This document shows, piece by piece, positions 25,260 to 34,358 of a DNA stretch of 64,000 bases. The translations under genes were made by a program, and so were the position numbers. How positions within the stretch are numbered: position 1 is the first letter of the stretch; the number at the start of each line of letters is the position of its first letter. Source of the DNA: Streptomyces sp. ST2-7A. GTDB lineage: Bacteria > Actinomycetota > Actinomycetes > Streptomycetales > Streptomycetaceae. A model generated the notes under the pieces. That model saw only the letters and a program-made list of their open reading frames with translations, had not been told where the DNA came from and ran no database searches. The stretch covers positions 1 through 64,000 of the forward strand of contig NZ_JAJUWS010000027.1 of NCBI RefSeq assembly GCF_021390475.1, read 5' to 3'.

Positions 25260-26624
25260 TCAGCCGGCGGGCGGCGCGGCGTTGTCGCTCCCGCCGTCGC
25301 CGTTCCCGTCACCCGTGTCGCCGGAGCCGCCGATGTCGCCGTTCCCGCCGGGATCCGGGGCATCGCCGCGCGGGCCCTCGGGGGCATCGGGGGCATCGGG
25401 GTCCTCGACGATCGCGGCGGCCTCCCGCTCGGCCGGGCTGCGCTCGATGATGTCCTCCGGGATCGGTCGATCCGCGCGCAGCGCCGCCCACAGTCGCTCC
25501 GCCTCCGGGTCCAGCGGCCGCACCCGGTTGGGGTCCTGCTCGTCGTAGTCCACCGGGAGGGTCACCATCTCCAGCCCTTCGGGACCGATGTCCTGAAGGG
25601 TGCGGCCCAGGGAGGCCAGTCGACCGACGGAGGACAGGCCGGTGTCGGTGGTGATCGCCGCGGTGGCGGTGTCGGCGAGCCGGTAGACCCGGCGCGGGCT
25701 GTCGAACAGGTCGAGTTCGGCGACGCGGACCATCAGGGCCCCCAGGAAGGCGTGCTGGAGCTGGATGCGGCCCAGGTCGCTGCCGTCACCGACGGTCTTG
25801 CGGGTGCGCACCAGCGCCAGCGCGTCGCCACCGTCCAGCAGGTGGGTGCCCTCGGCCAGGTCCAGGCCGCTGTGCCGGTCGCGGACGGCGCGGGTGACGG
25901 TGACCTCGACCCCGCCCAGTTCGTCGATGATCCGCTCGAAGCCCTCGAAGTCGACCTCGATGTAGTGGTCCATGCGGATGCCGGTCATCTCCTCGACGGT
26001 GCGCACCGCGCAGACCGGGCCGCCGACGGCGTGCGAGTCGTTGAACATCGCGCGTTCCTCGGCGGGGGCGGTGGAGCCGTCGGGGCGGACGCACTCGGGG
26101 CGGTCGACCAGGGTGTCGCGCGGTATCGAGACGACGGAGGCGGTGGTGCGGTCGGCGGAGATGTGGACGACCATCGCGGCGTCGGCGCGGGCGGCATCGC
26201 CCTCGTCGTCGGCCGCGGTGCCGGCGGTGCCGGCGGTGGTGGTGTCGGCGGTGTCATCGGTGGTGGTGTCGGCGGCGTTCACCGCACCGCGGTCGCCGTC
26301 CTGCTCACCGCCGCCCGCCGTGCCGTCGTCGTCCCCGTCGTCGGTGTCGGTGTCGGGGCGGGCGTCGGAGCCCAGGAGCAGGATGGTGAGGGAGCCGTTG
26401 GGCAGGTCGCGGGGGCGGTCGGCCTCGGGGGCGGACTCGATGTCCACCTCGCCGATGTTGCGGTCCAGCCGCATCCACAGGGTGCCCGCGGTGACGCCCG
26501 CGACCAGCAGTACCGCCAGCGGGACGGTCACCGCCAGGATCCACCGGCGGCGCGGGATCCGGAACCGTCGTGGGCGGTCGGACGGCCCCCGCTCGTCGGC
26601 CGTCTCCGCAGCACGCTCCGCCAT
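25260..26624 (-). CDS. LytR-CpsA-Psr (LCP) family wall-polymer ligase, 454 aa
   Basis: A membrane-anchored transferase that moves lipid-linked polymers onto peptidoglycan. A cytoplasmic basic N-terminus (RPRRFRIPRRRW) precedes one membrane helix (ILAVTVPLAVLLVAGVTAGTLWM). The LCP core shows TILLLGSDARP, VSIPRDTLV, MDHYIEVDFEGFERIIDELGGVEV and ALALVRTRKTVGDGSDLGRIQLQ. A ~55-residue Asp/Thr/Gly-rich insertion (TDTDDGDDDG... TTTDDTADTTT) splits the first strands, and the C-terminus is a Gly/Asp-rich tail. A WecA-like lipid-carrier transferase lies nearby, consistent with a wall-polymer pathway. Confidence 0.9.
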   Translation of the reverse strand: MAERAAETADERGPSDRPRRFRIPRRRWILAVTVPLAVLLVAGVTAGTLWMRLDRNIGEVDIESAPEADRPRDLPNGSLTILLLGSDARPDTDTDDGDDDGTAGGGEQDGDRGAVNAADTTTDDTADTTTAGTAGTAADDEGDAARADAAMVVHISADRTTASVVSIPRDTLVDRPECVRPDGSTAPAEERAMFNDSHAVGGPVCAVRTVEEMTGIRMDHYIEVDFEGFERIIDELGGVEVTVTRAVRDRHSGLDLAEGTHLLDGGDALALVRTRKTVGDGSDLGRIQLQHAFLGALMVRVAELDLFDSPRRVYRLADTATAAITTDTGLSSVGRLASLGRTLQDIGPEGLEMVTLPVDYDEQDPNRVRPLDPEAERLWAALRADRPIPEDIIERSPAEREAAAIVEDPDAPDAPEGPRGDAPDPGGNGDIGGSGDTGDGNGDGGSDNAAPPAG

Positions 26625-26826
26625 CCTCGCCTCGGCTCTCCGCCGCGCCCCCGGCAACGCGGTCCCGTTCGGGGTCTCACCACATTCTCCGACGATCGGG
26701 CTGCCCCCGCCCATCGGCACGGCCGGCGACAACCACGTTTTCGCAGGTCGGAGCAGCGGGAAGCGAAACACGCCGTGCCGTCGGACGCTCCGCCCTCCCG
26801 CGTCCCGCCTACCCCGAACACCCCGG

Positions 26827-26873
26827 AAAACGCCCCGGCCGGCCCGCCCCGCGAGGGGACGGGCCGGCCGGGG
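26827..26873 (-). terminator. intrinsic terminator of rho
   Basis: CCCCGGCCGGCCCG (26833-26846) pairs perfectly with CGGGCCGGCCGGGG (26860-26873), 14 bp. On the minus strand it is followed by CGTTTT (U-tract at 26827-26830). It lies about 48 bases past the rho stop. Confidence 0.8.
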
Positions 26874-26920
26874 TCGCGCGCCGGGGGTTCCGGCGGGGGG
26901 TTCCGCGGGCGGATCCGGGA

Positions 26921-28984
26921 TCAGTCCCCGCCGTTGCCCGGCGACGGGGTCGTCTTCTGGATCTGCATGAGGAACTCGCCGTTGGACTTGGTCTGCTTCA
27001 TCTTGTCCAGCAGCAGCTCGATCGCCTGCTGCTGGTCCAGGGCGTGCAGGACCCGGCGGAGCTTCCAGACGACGGCCAGCTCCTCGCTGCCCATCAGGAT
27101 CTCCTCCTTCCGGGTGCCGGAGGCGTCCACGTCCACGGCCGGGAAGATCCGCTTGTCGGAGAGCTTCCGGTCGAGCTTGAGCTCCATGTTGCCGGTGCCC
27201 TTGAACTCCTCGAAGATCACCTCGTCGGCGCGGGAGCCGGTCTCCACCAGCGCGGTCGCGAGGATGGTCAGCGAACCGCCGTCCTCGATGTTGCGCGCCG
27301 CGCCGAAGAACCTCTTCGGCGGGTACAGGGCGGTGGAGTCCACACCACCGGACATGATCCGGCCCGAGGCCGGGGCCGCCAGGTTGTAGGCGCGGCCCAG
27401 CCGGGTGATGGAGTCCAGCAGCACGATCACGTCGTGGCCCAGCTCGACCAGACGCTTGGCCCGCTCGATCGCCAGCTCGGCGACGACCGTGTGGTCCTCG
27501 GCGGGACGGTCGAAGGTCGAGGAGATGACCTCGCCCTTCACCGACCGCTGCATGTCGGTGACCTCCTCCGGACGCTCGTCCACCAGCACCACCATCAGGT
27601 GGCACTCGGGGTTGTTCCGGGTGATGGAGTTCGCGATGGCCTGCATGATCATGGTCTTGCCGGTCTTCGGCGGGGCCACGATCAGACCGCGCTGGCCCTT
27701 GCCGATCGGCGAGACCATGTCGATGATCCGGGTGGTCAGCGCCGCCGGGTCGCTCTCCAGCCGCAGCCGCTCCTGCGGGTACAGCGGGGTGAGCTTGTTG
27801 AACTCCGGACGGCCCCGACCCGAGTCCGGCGCCATGCCGTTGGCCGAGTCCAGGCGCACCAGCGCGTTGAACTTCTCGCGACGCTCGCCCTCGCGGGGCT
27901 GGCGGACCGCGCCGGTGACGTGGTCGCCCTTGCGCAGGCCGTTCTTGCGGACCTGGGCGAGGGAGACGTACACGTCGTTGGGGCCCGGCAGGTAACCGGA
28001 GGTGCGCACGAAGGCGTAGTTGTCGAGGATGTCGAGGATGCCCGCGACCGGGATCAGGACGTCGTCGTCGGCGACCTGCGGCTCGTTGCCGACACCCTCG
28101 TCACGGCCGCGACGCCCGCGCCGGTCGCGGTAGCGCCCGCGCCGGCCGCGCCGGCCGCCGTCGAAGTCGTCGTCGTCCCGGTTGTCGGCACGGTTGTCGG
28201 CACGGTTGTCGCGGTTGCCCTGGCCGCCCCGGTTGTCCCGGTCGGCGCGGTTGCCCTTGTCCCGGTTGTCCCGGTTGTCGCCCTGGCCGCCCCGGTCGTC
28301 CCGGTTGCCCTTGCCCTGACCGTCACGGCCGGCACCCCGGTCGTCCCGGTTGTCGGCGCGGCTGTCGCGGTTGCCCTGGCGACCCGCGGCGTCCTGGCCG
28401 GCGTTCTTGCCACGGCGTTCGCGCTTGCCGCTCTGGCGGCCCTCCTGGCCGCCGCCCTGCTCCTCGGTCCGGGAGTCCCGGCGCCCCTCGGGGCGACCGC
28501 TCTCGGCGGCGGTGTCCTGCCCGCCCTCCCGGAAGGTGTCCCCGGAGGTGTCCCTCACGGGCTCCCGGGCGGGCGCGGCCTCGGCCGGTGCCTCGGGCTG
28601 GCCGGGGATGTCGATCTGCTGCTGGTCGGAGGTGTCCCCCGTGCGGGAACGCGAGGTGGCGCGGCGACGCGGCTTCTCGTCCTGCTCGGCCGGGGCCGCG
28701 GCGGGAGCCTGCTCGGCGGGTGCGGGCGAACCGGACTCGCCCTGCTTCTCCCTGATCACCTCGATCAGCTGGCTCTTGCGCATCCGGGCGGTGCCTCGGA
28801 TGCCGAGCTTCGAGGCCAACTGCTGGAGTTCGGCCAACACCATGCCCTCGAGGCCGGTGCCGGAGCGTCGGCGCCGGGGCGCACGGGTGGCGGCGGAGGC
28901 TTCCGTCGCGGACGCGCCGGTGTCCCCGGCGGTCCTGTCGGCGCTGTCGGCACTCACGCCCATCAGATCGGTGGTGTCGCTCAC
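26921..28984 (-). CDS. rho: transcription termination factor Rho with a large Asn/Arg/Asp-rich insertion, 687 aa
   Basis: A hexameric RNA helicase that ends transcription. GTG 28984 (MSDTTDLMGVSADSADRT) follows GGAAGGA. A Rho-N domain (about 50-90, LQQLASKLGIRGTARMRKSQ) is followed by a ~210-residue insertion. It is first Ala/Glu/Pro-rich, then Arg/Asp/Asn/Gly repeats (NRDDRGGQGDNRDNRDKGN). Next come the RNA-binding OSB fold (VAGILDILDNYAFVRTSGY, LRKGDHVTGAVRQPRE) and the ATPase with VAPPKTGKTMIMQAI near residue 431 and VIVLLDSITRLGRAYN. The insertion is typical of high-GC actinobacteria, binds extra RNA, and explains the length versus ~420 in E. coli. Confidence 0.97.
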   Translation of the reverse strand: MSDTTDLMGVSADSADRTAGDTGASATEASAATRAPRRRRSGTGLEGMVLAELQQLASKLGIRGTARMRKSQLIEVIREKQGESGSPAPAEQAPAAAPAEQDEKPRRRATSRSRTGDTSDQQQIDIPGQPEAPAEAAPAREPVRDTSGDTFREGGQDTAAESGRPEGRRDSRTEEQGGGQEGRQSGKRERRGKNAGQDAAGRQGNRDSRADNRDDRGAGRDGQGKGNRDDRGGQGDNRDNRDKGNRADRDNRGGQGNRDNRADNRADNRDDDDFDGGRRGRRGRYRDRRGRRGRDEGVGNEPQVADDDVLIPVAGILDILDNYAFVRTSGYLPGPNDVYVSLAQVRKNGLRKGDHVTGAVRQPREGERREKFNALVRLDSANGMAPDSGRGRPEFNKLTPLYPQERLRLESDPAALTTRIIDMVSPIGKGQRGLIVAPPKTGKTMIMQAIANSITRNNPECHLMVVLVDERPEEVTDMQRSVKGEVISSTFDRPAEDHTVVAELAIERAKRLVELGHDVIVLLDSITRLGRAYNLAAPASGRIMSGGVDSTALYPPKRFFGAARNIEDGGSLTILATALVETGSRADEVIFEEFKGTGNMELKLDRKLSDKRIFPAVDVDASGTRKEEILMGSEELAVVWKLRRVLHALDQQQAIELLLDKMKQTKSNGEFLMQIQKTTPSPGNGGD

Positions 28985-29595
28985 GAAGGGTCCTTCCCTG
29001 GAGCGGACGTCGGCCTGTGTGGCTCGGCGACCGGTCGTGCTGTCCGGCGGCGGTCCCGTCGCGACGGGCCGTGCCGGGGCGGTGGTCCCGCCTCTTCTGT
29101 ATGCGGCGGGAAGATCAGTGCGTGTCGGTGCGGCTGGATCGGCCGGGTGTGTCACCCGACGTATGGCGCACCGGTTTCCGGGGCGTACCCGTCGCCGCCC
29201 GGCGGGCTGCCGGTGCGGGCGGAGATTTCCGGAAGAAGGGCGGTACCTCGAAAGGGTCCGCCGGGACGTGCCGTCCTGGACGCCCGAGAGGAGCGGGCGG
29301 TTCCCGGTGTCGGTCTCGGGGCGACGTCGTCGGGGCCCCGGGAGGCTTCCGGGACGTCCCGCGGAGGCGATCCCCGGGCACACTCCGTGAGAACGGTACG
29401 TGCGGTCCTGAGATTAACACTACCGGATTCCGCCGGCATTCCCCCTCTCCCCCCAACGGAGCACCACGCCCGCAGCGGGACGACCGGGGGCCGTCCGCAC
29501 CCCCGGGCCGGCTCCTCGCCGTCCGTCCCGCACCGGCCCCGCGACCGGGCGCGCGCACCGCGCCCCCGGGGACCGATCCACCCGCGGACCGCGGC
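28985..29595 (-). promoter_or_regulatory. long rho leader with probable promoter at 29417-29422
   Basis: About 610 bases between thrB and rho without a credible gene. On the minus strand the locally AT-rich CCGGTAGTGTTAATCT contains a good Streptomyces -10, TAGTGT (complement at 29417-29422). Transcription from there gives a leader of about 420 nt before the rho GTG. Rho genes are commonly autoregulated through long leaders; that function here is inferred. Confidence 0.45.
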
Positions 29596-30522
29596 TCATT
29601 CGCCGCTCCCGGTCAGCGGAAGCACTCTCGCCCCGGCGGTGTCCAGGGCCAGTCGGTTGGCGGTCCATCCCTCGCCCGCCGAGCGGGAGACCTTCTCGGC
29701 CTCGCCGTCGGCGGCCAGTGCCAGCACCGTCGGGCCGGCGCCGGAGATCACCGCCGGCACCCCGTCGGCCCGCAGGCGGGCCACCAGGTCGGCGCTGCCG
29801 GGCATGGCCGGCGCCCGGTACTCCTGGTGCAGACGGTCCTCCGTGGCGGGCAGCAGCAGTTCGGGGCGGCGGGTGATCGCCTCGACCAACAGCGCGGCCC
29901 GTCCGGCGTTGAGGGCCGCGTCGGCGTGCGGGACGGTGCGCGGCAGCAGGCCGCGGGCGGTCTCGGTGAGCAGCGGTTCGGCCGGGACGAACACCACCGG
30001 GACCAACGAGGGGTCCGGGTCCATCCGGATCGCCCGGGTCGCGCCGCCCTCGCCCCAGGCCAGCGTGAAGCCGCCCAGCAGGCAGGCGGCCACGTTGTCG
30101 GGGTGACCCTCGATCTCGGTGGCCAGCTCCAACAGGGCCGTGTCGTCCAGACGGGCCTCGCCGCCGGGGGTCACGGCGCGGGCGGCGATCAGACCGGCGC
30201 AGATCGCGGCGGAGGAGGAGCCCAGGCCCCGACCGTGCGGGATGCGGTTGGCGCAGACCACGTCCAGGCCGTGCGGTCGGCCGCCGAGCGCCTCGAAGGC
30301 GGTGTACATCGAGCGGACCAGCAGGTGCGTCCCGTCGCGGGGCAGGGTTTCGGCGCCCTCGCCGGCGATGTCGACGCGCAGCCCGGAGTCCGCGACACGG
30401 ACCACGACGTCGTCGTACAGGCCCAGCGCCAGGCCGAGGGCGTCGAACCCCGGCCCCAGATTCGCGCTGGTCGCGGGTACCCGAACCCGCACGGGGGCGG
30501 CACGGAAGGCGGGGTGGGCCAT
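29596..30522 (-). CDS. thrB: homoserine kinase, 308 aa
   Basis: Phosphorylates homoserine with ATP in threonine synthesis. GHMP-kinase motifs are present: RVRVPATSANLGPGFDALGLALG (motif 1), IPHGRGLGSSSAAICAGLIAA (phosphate-binding motif 2) and ISGAGPTVLALAADG (motif 3). ATG 30522 has AAGGAGC 11 bases upstream; an in-frame ATG 15 codons earlier (MRLKPNPLSKERHR...) also exists. It lies 845 bases from thrC, so it probably has its own promoter rather than sharing the hom-thrC transcript. Confidence 0.97.
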   Translation of the reverse strand: MAHPAFRAAPVRVRVPATSANLGPGFDALGLALGLYDDVVVRVADSGLRVDIAGEGAETLPRDGTHLLVRSMYTAFEALGGRPHGLDVVCANRIPHGRGLGSSSAAICAGLIAARAVTPGGEARLDDTALLELATEIEGHPDNVAACLLGGFTLAWGEGGATRAIRMDPDPSLVPVVFVPAEPLLTETARGLLPRTVPHADAALNAGRAALLVEAITRRPELLLPATEDRLHQEYRAPAMPGSADLVARLRADGVPAVISGAGPTVLALAADGEAEKVSRSAGEGWTANRLALDTAGARVLPLTGSGE

Positions 30523-31368
30523 CGGTCGATGACGCTCCTTGCTCAATGGGTTCGGCTTCAATCGCATGTGGTGATCGACATGTGCGGGGGTGCCCGGCCC
30601 TCCGGGAGGCGGGGGCGGGCGGCACCGGCGCGTACGGTCGGGGACCGCGAACGGCCCATCCGGCCGCCCTGCGGGGACGCCACCGGACCGGGCACGGCGG
30701 AGGGCCCCGCGCCGGAACGAATACCAGCCTATCGAAGGAAGGTTCAGGGGCGATACAGGGCGTACCCGTCGACCGCCGACGTGTCGCCGACATCGGGCGT
30801 ACCCCGACCACCGGCCCCGGAGGGGACCGGTCTCCCCGAACCACCGCGAACGGCATCGGGCCGGCCCGCACCCTCCCCGGACCGACTCGCCCGGAGCTTC
30901 CCCCGGCGGGACCCGGAACAAACGTCCGGTTGACGCGCGTTGCCCGGCGCGCCTCCCTCCGGCGGGCGGGGCGGGTGCGGCGGGTGCGCTCGCGTGATCG
31001 CCGCACCCGGCGCGCCTTCGGGGCATCGACGCGCCGGGACCGCCCGACCCGCCGTCGGGGCGTGGCGCCCGGACACGAACCCGCCGCCGAGCGGGTCGGC
31101 CGAACGGGTGACATCGCGCCGACTTCGGTGCGTCCGGAGCCCGTCGGGACGGTTCCGGGCACGCCGAACGCGCACCCCCGGCGCGCCCGGTGACGACGAG
31201 CCGGGTCGGGCGTGTCGACCGGGTCGCGCCGCACGGCTACGGCTCACGGACCCGACGGTCCGCACGGCGCCGCATGGGGCGGTGCGCCCCTCACCCCCGC
31301 CGGACCCGGACCGGGACCGTCGACCGGCTCCGCCCCGGCCGGCGCGGGAGTCCCCGGCCGCTCCGCTC
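30523..31368. other. 846-base non-coding stretch between thrC and thrB
   Basis: No gene is recognised; open frames on both strands are Arg/Pro/Gly low complexity with no ribosome sites. It contains GGGTGCGGCG/CGCCGCACCC, a 10-bp hairpin (30973-30982 and 30999-31008), and copies of CCCGGCGCGCC at about 30943, 31006 and 31181. An AT-richer patch near 30545-30585 directly precedes thrB and probably holds its promoter. Confidence 0.45.
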
Positions 31369-32493
31369 TCAGGCCAGCTCGAGCCGGTGCGCGGCGGCCT
31401 CGGCGTCCACCGGCACCCGCACCGGCTGCGGCGCGCCCGCCACCGCCCAGTCCGGGTCCTTCAGTCCGTTGCCGGTCACCGTGCAGACGATCCGCTGGCC
31501 CGGTTCCACCCGGCCCTCCTCGGCCGCCTTGAGCAGTCCCGCCACCGAGGCCGCCGACGCCGGCTCCACGAACACGCCCTCACGGGCCGCCAACAGCCGG
31601 TAGGACGCCAGGATCTGACGATCCGTCACAGCCTCGATCAGCCCACCCGACTCGTCACGGGCCCGCTCGGCCTGCGCCCAGGACGCCGGGTTGCCGATCC
31701 GGATGGCGGTGGCGATCGTCGAGGGCTCCTTCACCGGCTCGCCGCGCACGATCGGCGCCGCGCCGGCGGCCTGGAAGCCCCACATTCGCGGGGTGCGGGT
31801 CGCCGGCCCGTCGGCGGCGTACTCCCGGTAGCCCTTCCAGTAGGCGGTGATGTTGCCGGCGTTGCCGACCGGCAGCACGTGGATGTCGGGGGCGTCGCCG
31901 AGCATGTCCACGATCTCGAAGGCGGCGGTCTTCTGCCCCTCGATGCGCACCGGGTTCACCGAGTTGACCAGCGCCACCGGGTATCGATCGGACAGGTCGC
32001 GGGCCAGGGTGAGGCAGTCGTCGAAGTTGCCCTCGACCTCCAGGATGCGGGCGCCGTGCACCAGCGCCTGGCCCATCTTGCCCAGCGCGATCTTGCCGGT
32101 GGGCACCAGCACCGCGCACACCATGCCCGCGCGCACCGCGTAGGCGGCGGCCGAGGCGGAGGTGTTGCCGGTGGAGGCGCAGATCACCGCCTTGGCGCCG
32201 GCCTCCTTGGCCGCCGTGATCGCCATCGTCATACCCCGGTCCTTGAAGGACCCGGTGGGGTTGGCGCCCTCCACCTTGAGGTGGACCTCGCAGCCGGTGC
32301 GCTCGGAGAGCACCTGCGCGGGCACCAGCGGCGTGCCGCCCTCGCGCAGCGTCACCACGGGCGTGTCCGGGCCGACCGGCAGCCGGTCGCGGTACTCCTC
32401 GATCACACCGCGCCACTGCCGGCCGGTGGTGCGGGGGGCGGGGGCCGCCCCGGTCTCGCGCGTCACGTCCATGGTGTCCATTGCTTTCGTCAT
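31369..32493 (-). CDS. thrC: threonine synthase, 374 aa
   Basis: A PLP enzyme converting O-phosphohomoserine to threonine. The Schiff-base lysine lies in NPTGSFKDRGMTMAI (about residue 81), and the phosphate-binding loop is ICASTGNTSASAAAYA. The C-terminal CTVTGNGLKDPDWAV is characteristic. ATG 32493 overlaps the hom stop (ATGA), so it is translationally coupled to hom; an in-frame ATG 4 codons later is possible. It carries a short extra N-terminus compared with the minimal enzyme. Confidence 0.97.
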   Translation of the reverse strand: MTKAMDTMDVTRETGAAPAPRTTGRQWRGVIEEYRDRLPVGPDTPVVTLREGGTPLVPAQVLSERTGCEVHLKVEGANPTGSFKDRGMTMAITAAKEAGAKAVICASTGNTSASAAAYAVRAGMVCAVLVPTGKIALGKMGQALVHGARILEVEGNFDDCLTLARDLSDRYPVALVNSVNPVRIEGQKTAAFEIVDMLGDAPDIHVLPVGNAGNITAYWKGYREYAADGPATRTPRMWGFQAAGAAPIVRGEPVKEPSTIATAIRIGNPASWAQAERARDESGGLIEAVTDRQILASYRLLAAREGVFVEPASAASVAGLLKAAEEGRVEPGQRIVCTVTGNGLKDPDWAVAGAPQPVRVPVDAEAAAHRLELA

Positions 32494-33782
32494 TCCCCTT
32501 CGACCCGCATGATGCTCGCCACCCCGCGCACGGTGTCCAGCCCGCGCAGGGTGTCGACGGTGGCGGACAGCGCCGCGTCCGGGGCGCGGTGGGTGACCAC
32601 CACGAGGGACGCCTCGCCGTCCTTGCCCTGCTGGCGGACGGTGTCGATCGACACGTCGTGGTCCGCGAAGACCGCCGCCACCTGCGAGAGCACACCCGGC
32701 TTGTCCGCCACGTCCAGACTGATGTGGTAGCGGGTGACCACCTCGCCCATCGGGGCGACCGGGAGTTGGGTGTACGCCGATTCTCCCGGGCCGCGCGCGC
32801 CGGTGACCTTGTTGCGGCAGGCGGCGACCAGGTCGCCGAGCACCGCCGAGGCCGTGGGGGCGCCGCCGGCGCCGGGTCCGTAGAACATCAGTCGCCCGGC
32901 GGAATCGGCCTCCACGAAGACCGCGTTGTACGCCTCCCGGACGGAGGCCAGCGGGTGGGTCAGCGGGATCATCGCCGGATGCACGCGGGCGGTGACCGAG
33001 CGGCCGTCGGCGGCCCGCTCACAGATCGCCAGCAGCTTCACCGTGCAGCCCATGCGGCGGGCGGAGGCGATGTCGGCGGCGGTGACCTCGGTGATGCCCT
33101 CGCGGTGCACGTCGTCCAGCCGGACCCGGGTGTGGAAGGCGATGCCGGCGAGGATCGCGGCCTTGGCGGCGGCGTCGAAGCCCTCGACATCGGCGGTCGG
33201 GTCGGCCTCCGCGTACCCCAGGGCGGTCGCCTCGGCGAGCGCCTCGCCGTAGCCGGCGCCGGAGGTCTCCATCCGGTCGAGGATGAAGTTGGTGGTGCCG
33301 TTGACGATGCCCAGCACCCGGTTGACGGTGTCGCCGGCCAGCGACTCGCGCAGCGGGCGCAGCAGCGGGATGGCGCCGGCGACGGCGGCCTCGTAGTAGA
33401 GGTCCGCGCCGTGTTTCTCGGCCATCGCGTAGAGCGCCGGGCCGTCCTCGGCGAGCAGCGCCTTGTTGGCGGTCACCACGCTGGCGCCGGCCTCGAAGGC
33501 GGCGGCGATCAGCGAGCGGGCCGGCTCGACACCGCCGATGACCTCGACCACCACGTCGATGTCCTCGCGGGCGGCCAGCGCGGCGGCGTCGGTGGTGACC
33601 AGTTCCGGGCGCACGTCATCGCGCACCCGGTCGGGACGACGGACCGCCACGCCGGCCAGCTCCACGGGGGCGCCGATCCGGGCGGCGAGATCGTGCGCGT
33701 GCGTCGTCATCAGGCGGGCCACCTGCGAGCCGACGACTCCGCAGCCCAACAGCGCCACCTTCAGCGGACGCGCACTCACCAT
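32490..33782 (-). CDS. hom: homoserine dehydrogenase, 430 aa
   Basis: Reduces aspartate semialdehyde to homoserine with NAD(P)H. The Rossmann motif is VALLGCGVVGSQVARLM. Catalytic/substrate residues lie in VTANKALLA, NGTTNFILDRM and YAEADPTADVEGFDAAAKAAIL. The C-terminal ACT domain (RYHISLDVADKPGVLSQVAAVFADHDVSI) indicates threonine feedback. ATG 33782 has AAAGGCGAG upstream. It is coupled to thrC by a 4-base overlap. Confidence 0.97.
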   Translation of the reverse strand: MVSARPLKVALLGCGVVGSQVARLMTTHAHDLAARIGAPVELAGVAVRRPDRVRDDVRPELVTTDAAALAAREDIDVVVEVIGGVEPARSLIAAAFEAGASVVTANKALLAEDGPALYAMAEKHGADLYYEAAVAGAIPLLRPLRESLAGDTVNRVLGIVNGTTNFILDRMETSGAGYGEALAEATALGYAEADPTADVEGFDAAAKAAILAGIAFHTRVRLDDVHREGITEVTAADIASARRMGCTVKLLAICERAADGRSVTARVHPAMIPLTHPLASVREAYNAVFVEADSAGRLMFYGPGAGGAPTASAVLGDLVAACRNKVTGARGPGESAYTQLPVAPMGEVVTRYHISLDVADKPGVLSQVAAVFADHDVSIDTVRQQGKDGEASLVVVTHRAPDAALSATVDTLRGLDTVRGVASIMRVEGE

Positions 33783-34285
33783 GTGATCTCGCCTTTCGCA
33801 GTGTCCCGGCCTCCGCCCCGGGGAGGGGCGTCGATCCGGGGTCTCCGTCGGATCTCCAGTCTCACGCACCGGGCGGGGTGTCCGGGGCGGGGTTCACCAT
33901 GCGAGACCGAATGATTCGGTCCCCGGGCGGTGGATCGGGACTCCGGGGGCCGACCCGGGAGGGCGCGAACGGGGCTTCGGCCGGGCCGGACGGCGAAAGC
34001 GATCGGATTCCACCACGAGAGGGCGCAAAACCGACCACACCCCATCGGAAAACGAGTAGCCGACATCACCCCATCGGCTGCGGGCCCGGGGCCCGGGGAC
34101 GGACCCGCTCCGGGATGCCGGCGCGCCCGTCCCCGTCGTCGGCACGTCGGGCGGGTCGGTTCCCCGGGGATCGGCCCGGCCTCCGGGGCACCGGACGGCG
34201 CCGGTCCCCCGCCCCCGGACGGCGCCGTCCGCGCCCGGCCTCACCCGGCGGAAACGGGGCCGTGCCGGCCCGCCCACTCCCCCGC
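33783..34285. other. non-coding region between lysA and hom
   Basis: About 500 bases with no supported gene. CCCCATCGG occurs at about 34040 and 34069, 29 bases apart, in an AT-richer patch (34010-34075) that could carry the hom promoter. No lysine or threonine riboswitch or T-box element is recognisable. Confidence 0.4.
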
Positions 34286-34337
34286 GACGGCGGGGTCGGG
34301 GTGGACACGGGACCGCGCCCACCCCGGCCCCGCCGTC
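34286..34337 (-). terminator. terminator of lysA
   Basis: A 19-bp stem with a single G-U wobble (34286-34304 against 34319-34337, loop 14 nt), 21 bases past the lysA stop. Confidence 0.75.
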
Positions 34338-34358
34338 GTCGGTCGACACCGGTCCCCG

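Noticed and set aside
28130..28400. CRISPR-like short repeats in rho
   Set aside because: They are the in-frame NRDDRG/DNRADNR coding repeats of the Rho insertion; no fixed-length repeats with unique spacers and no cas genes.
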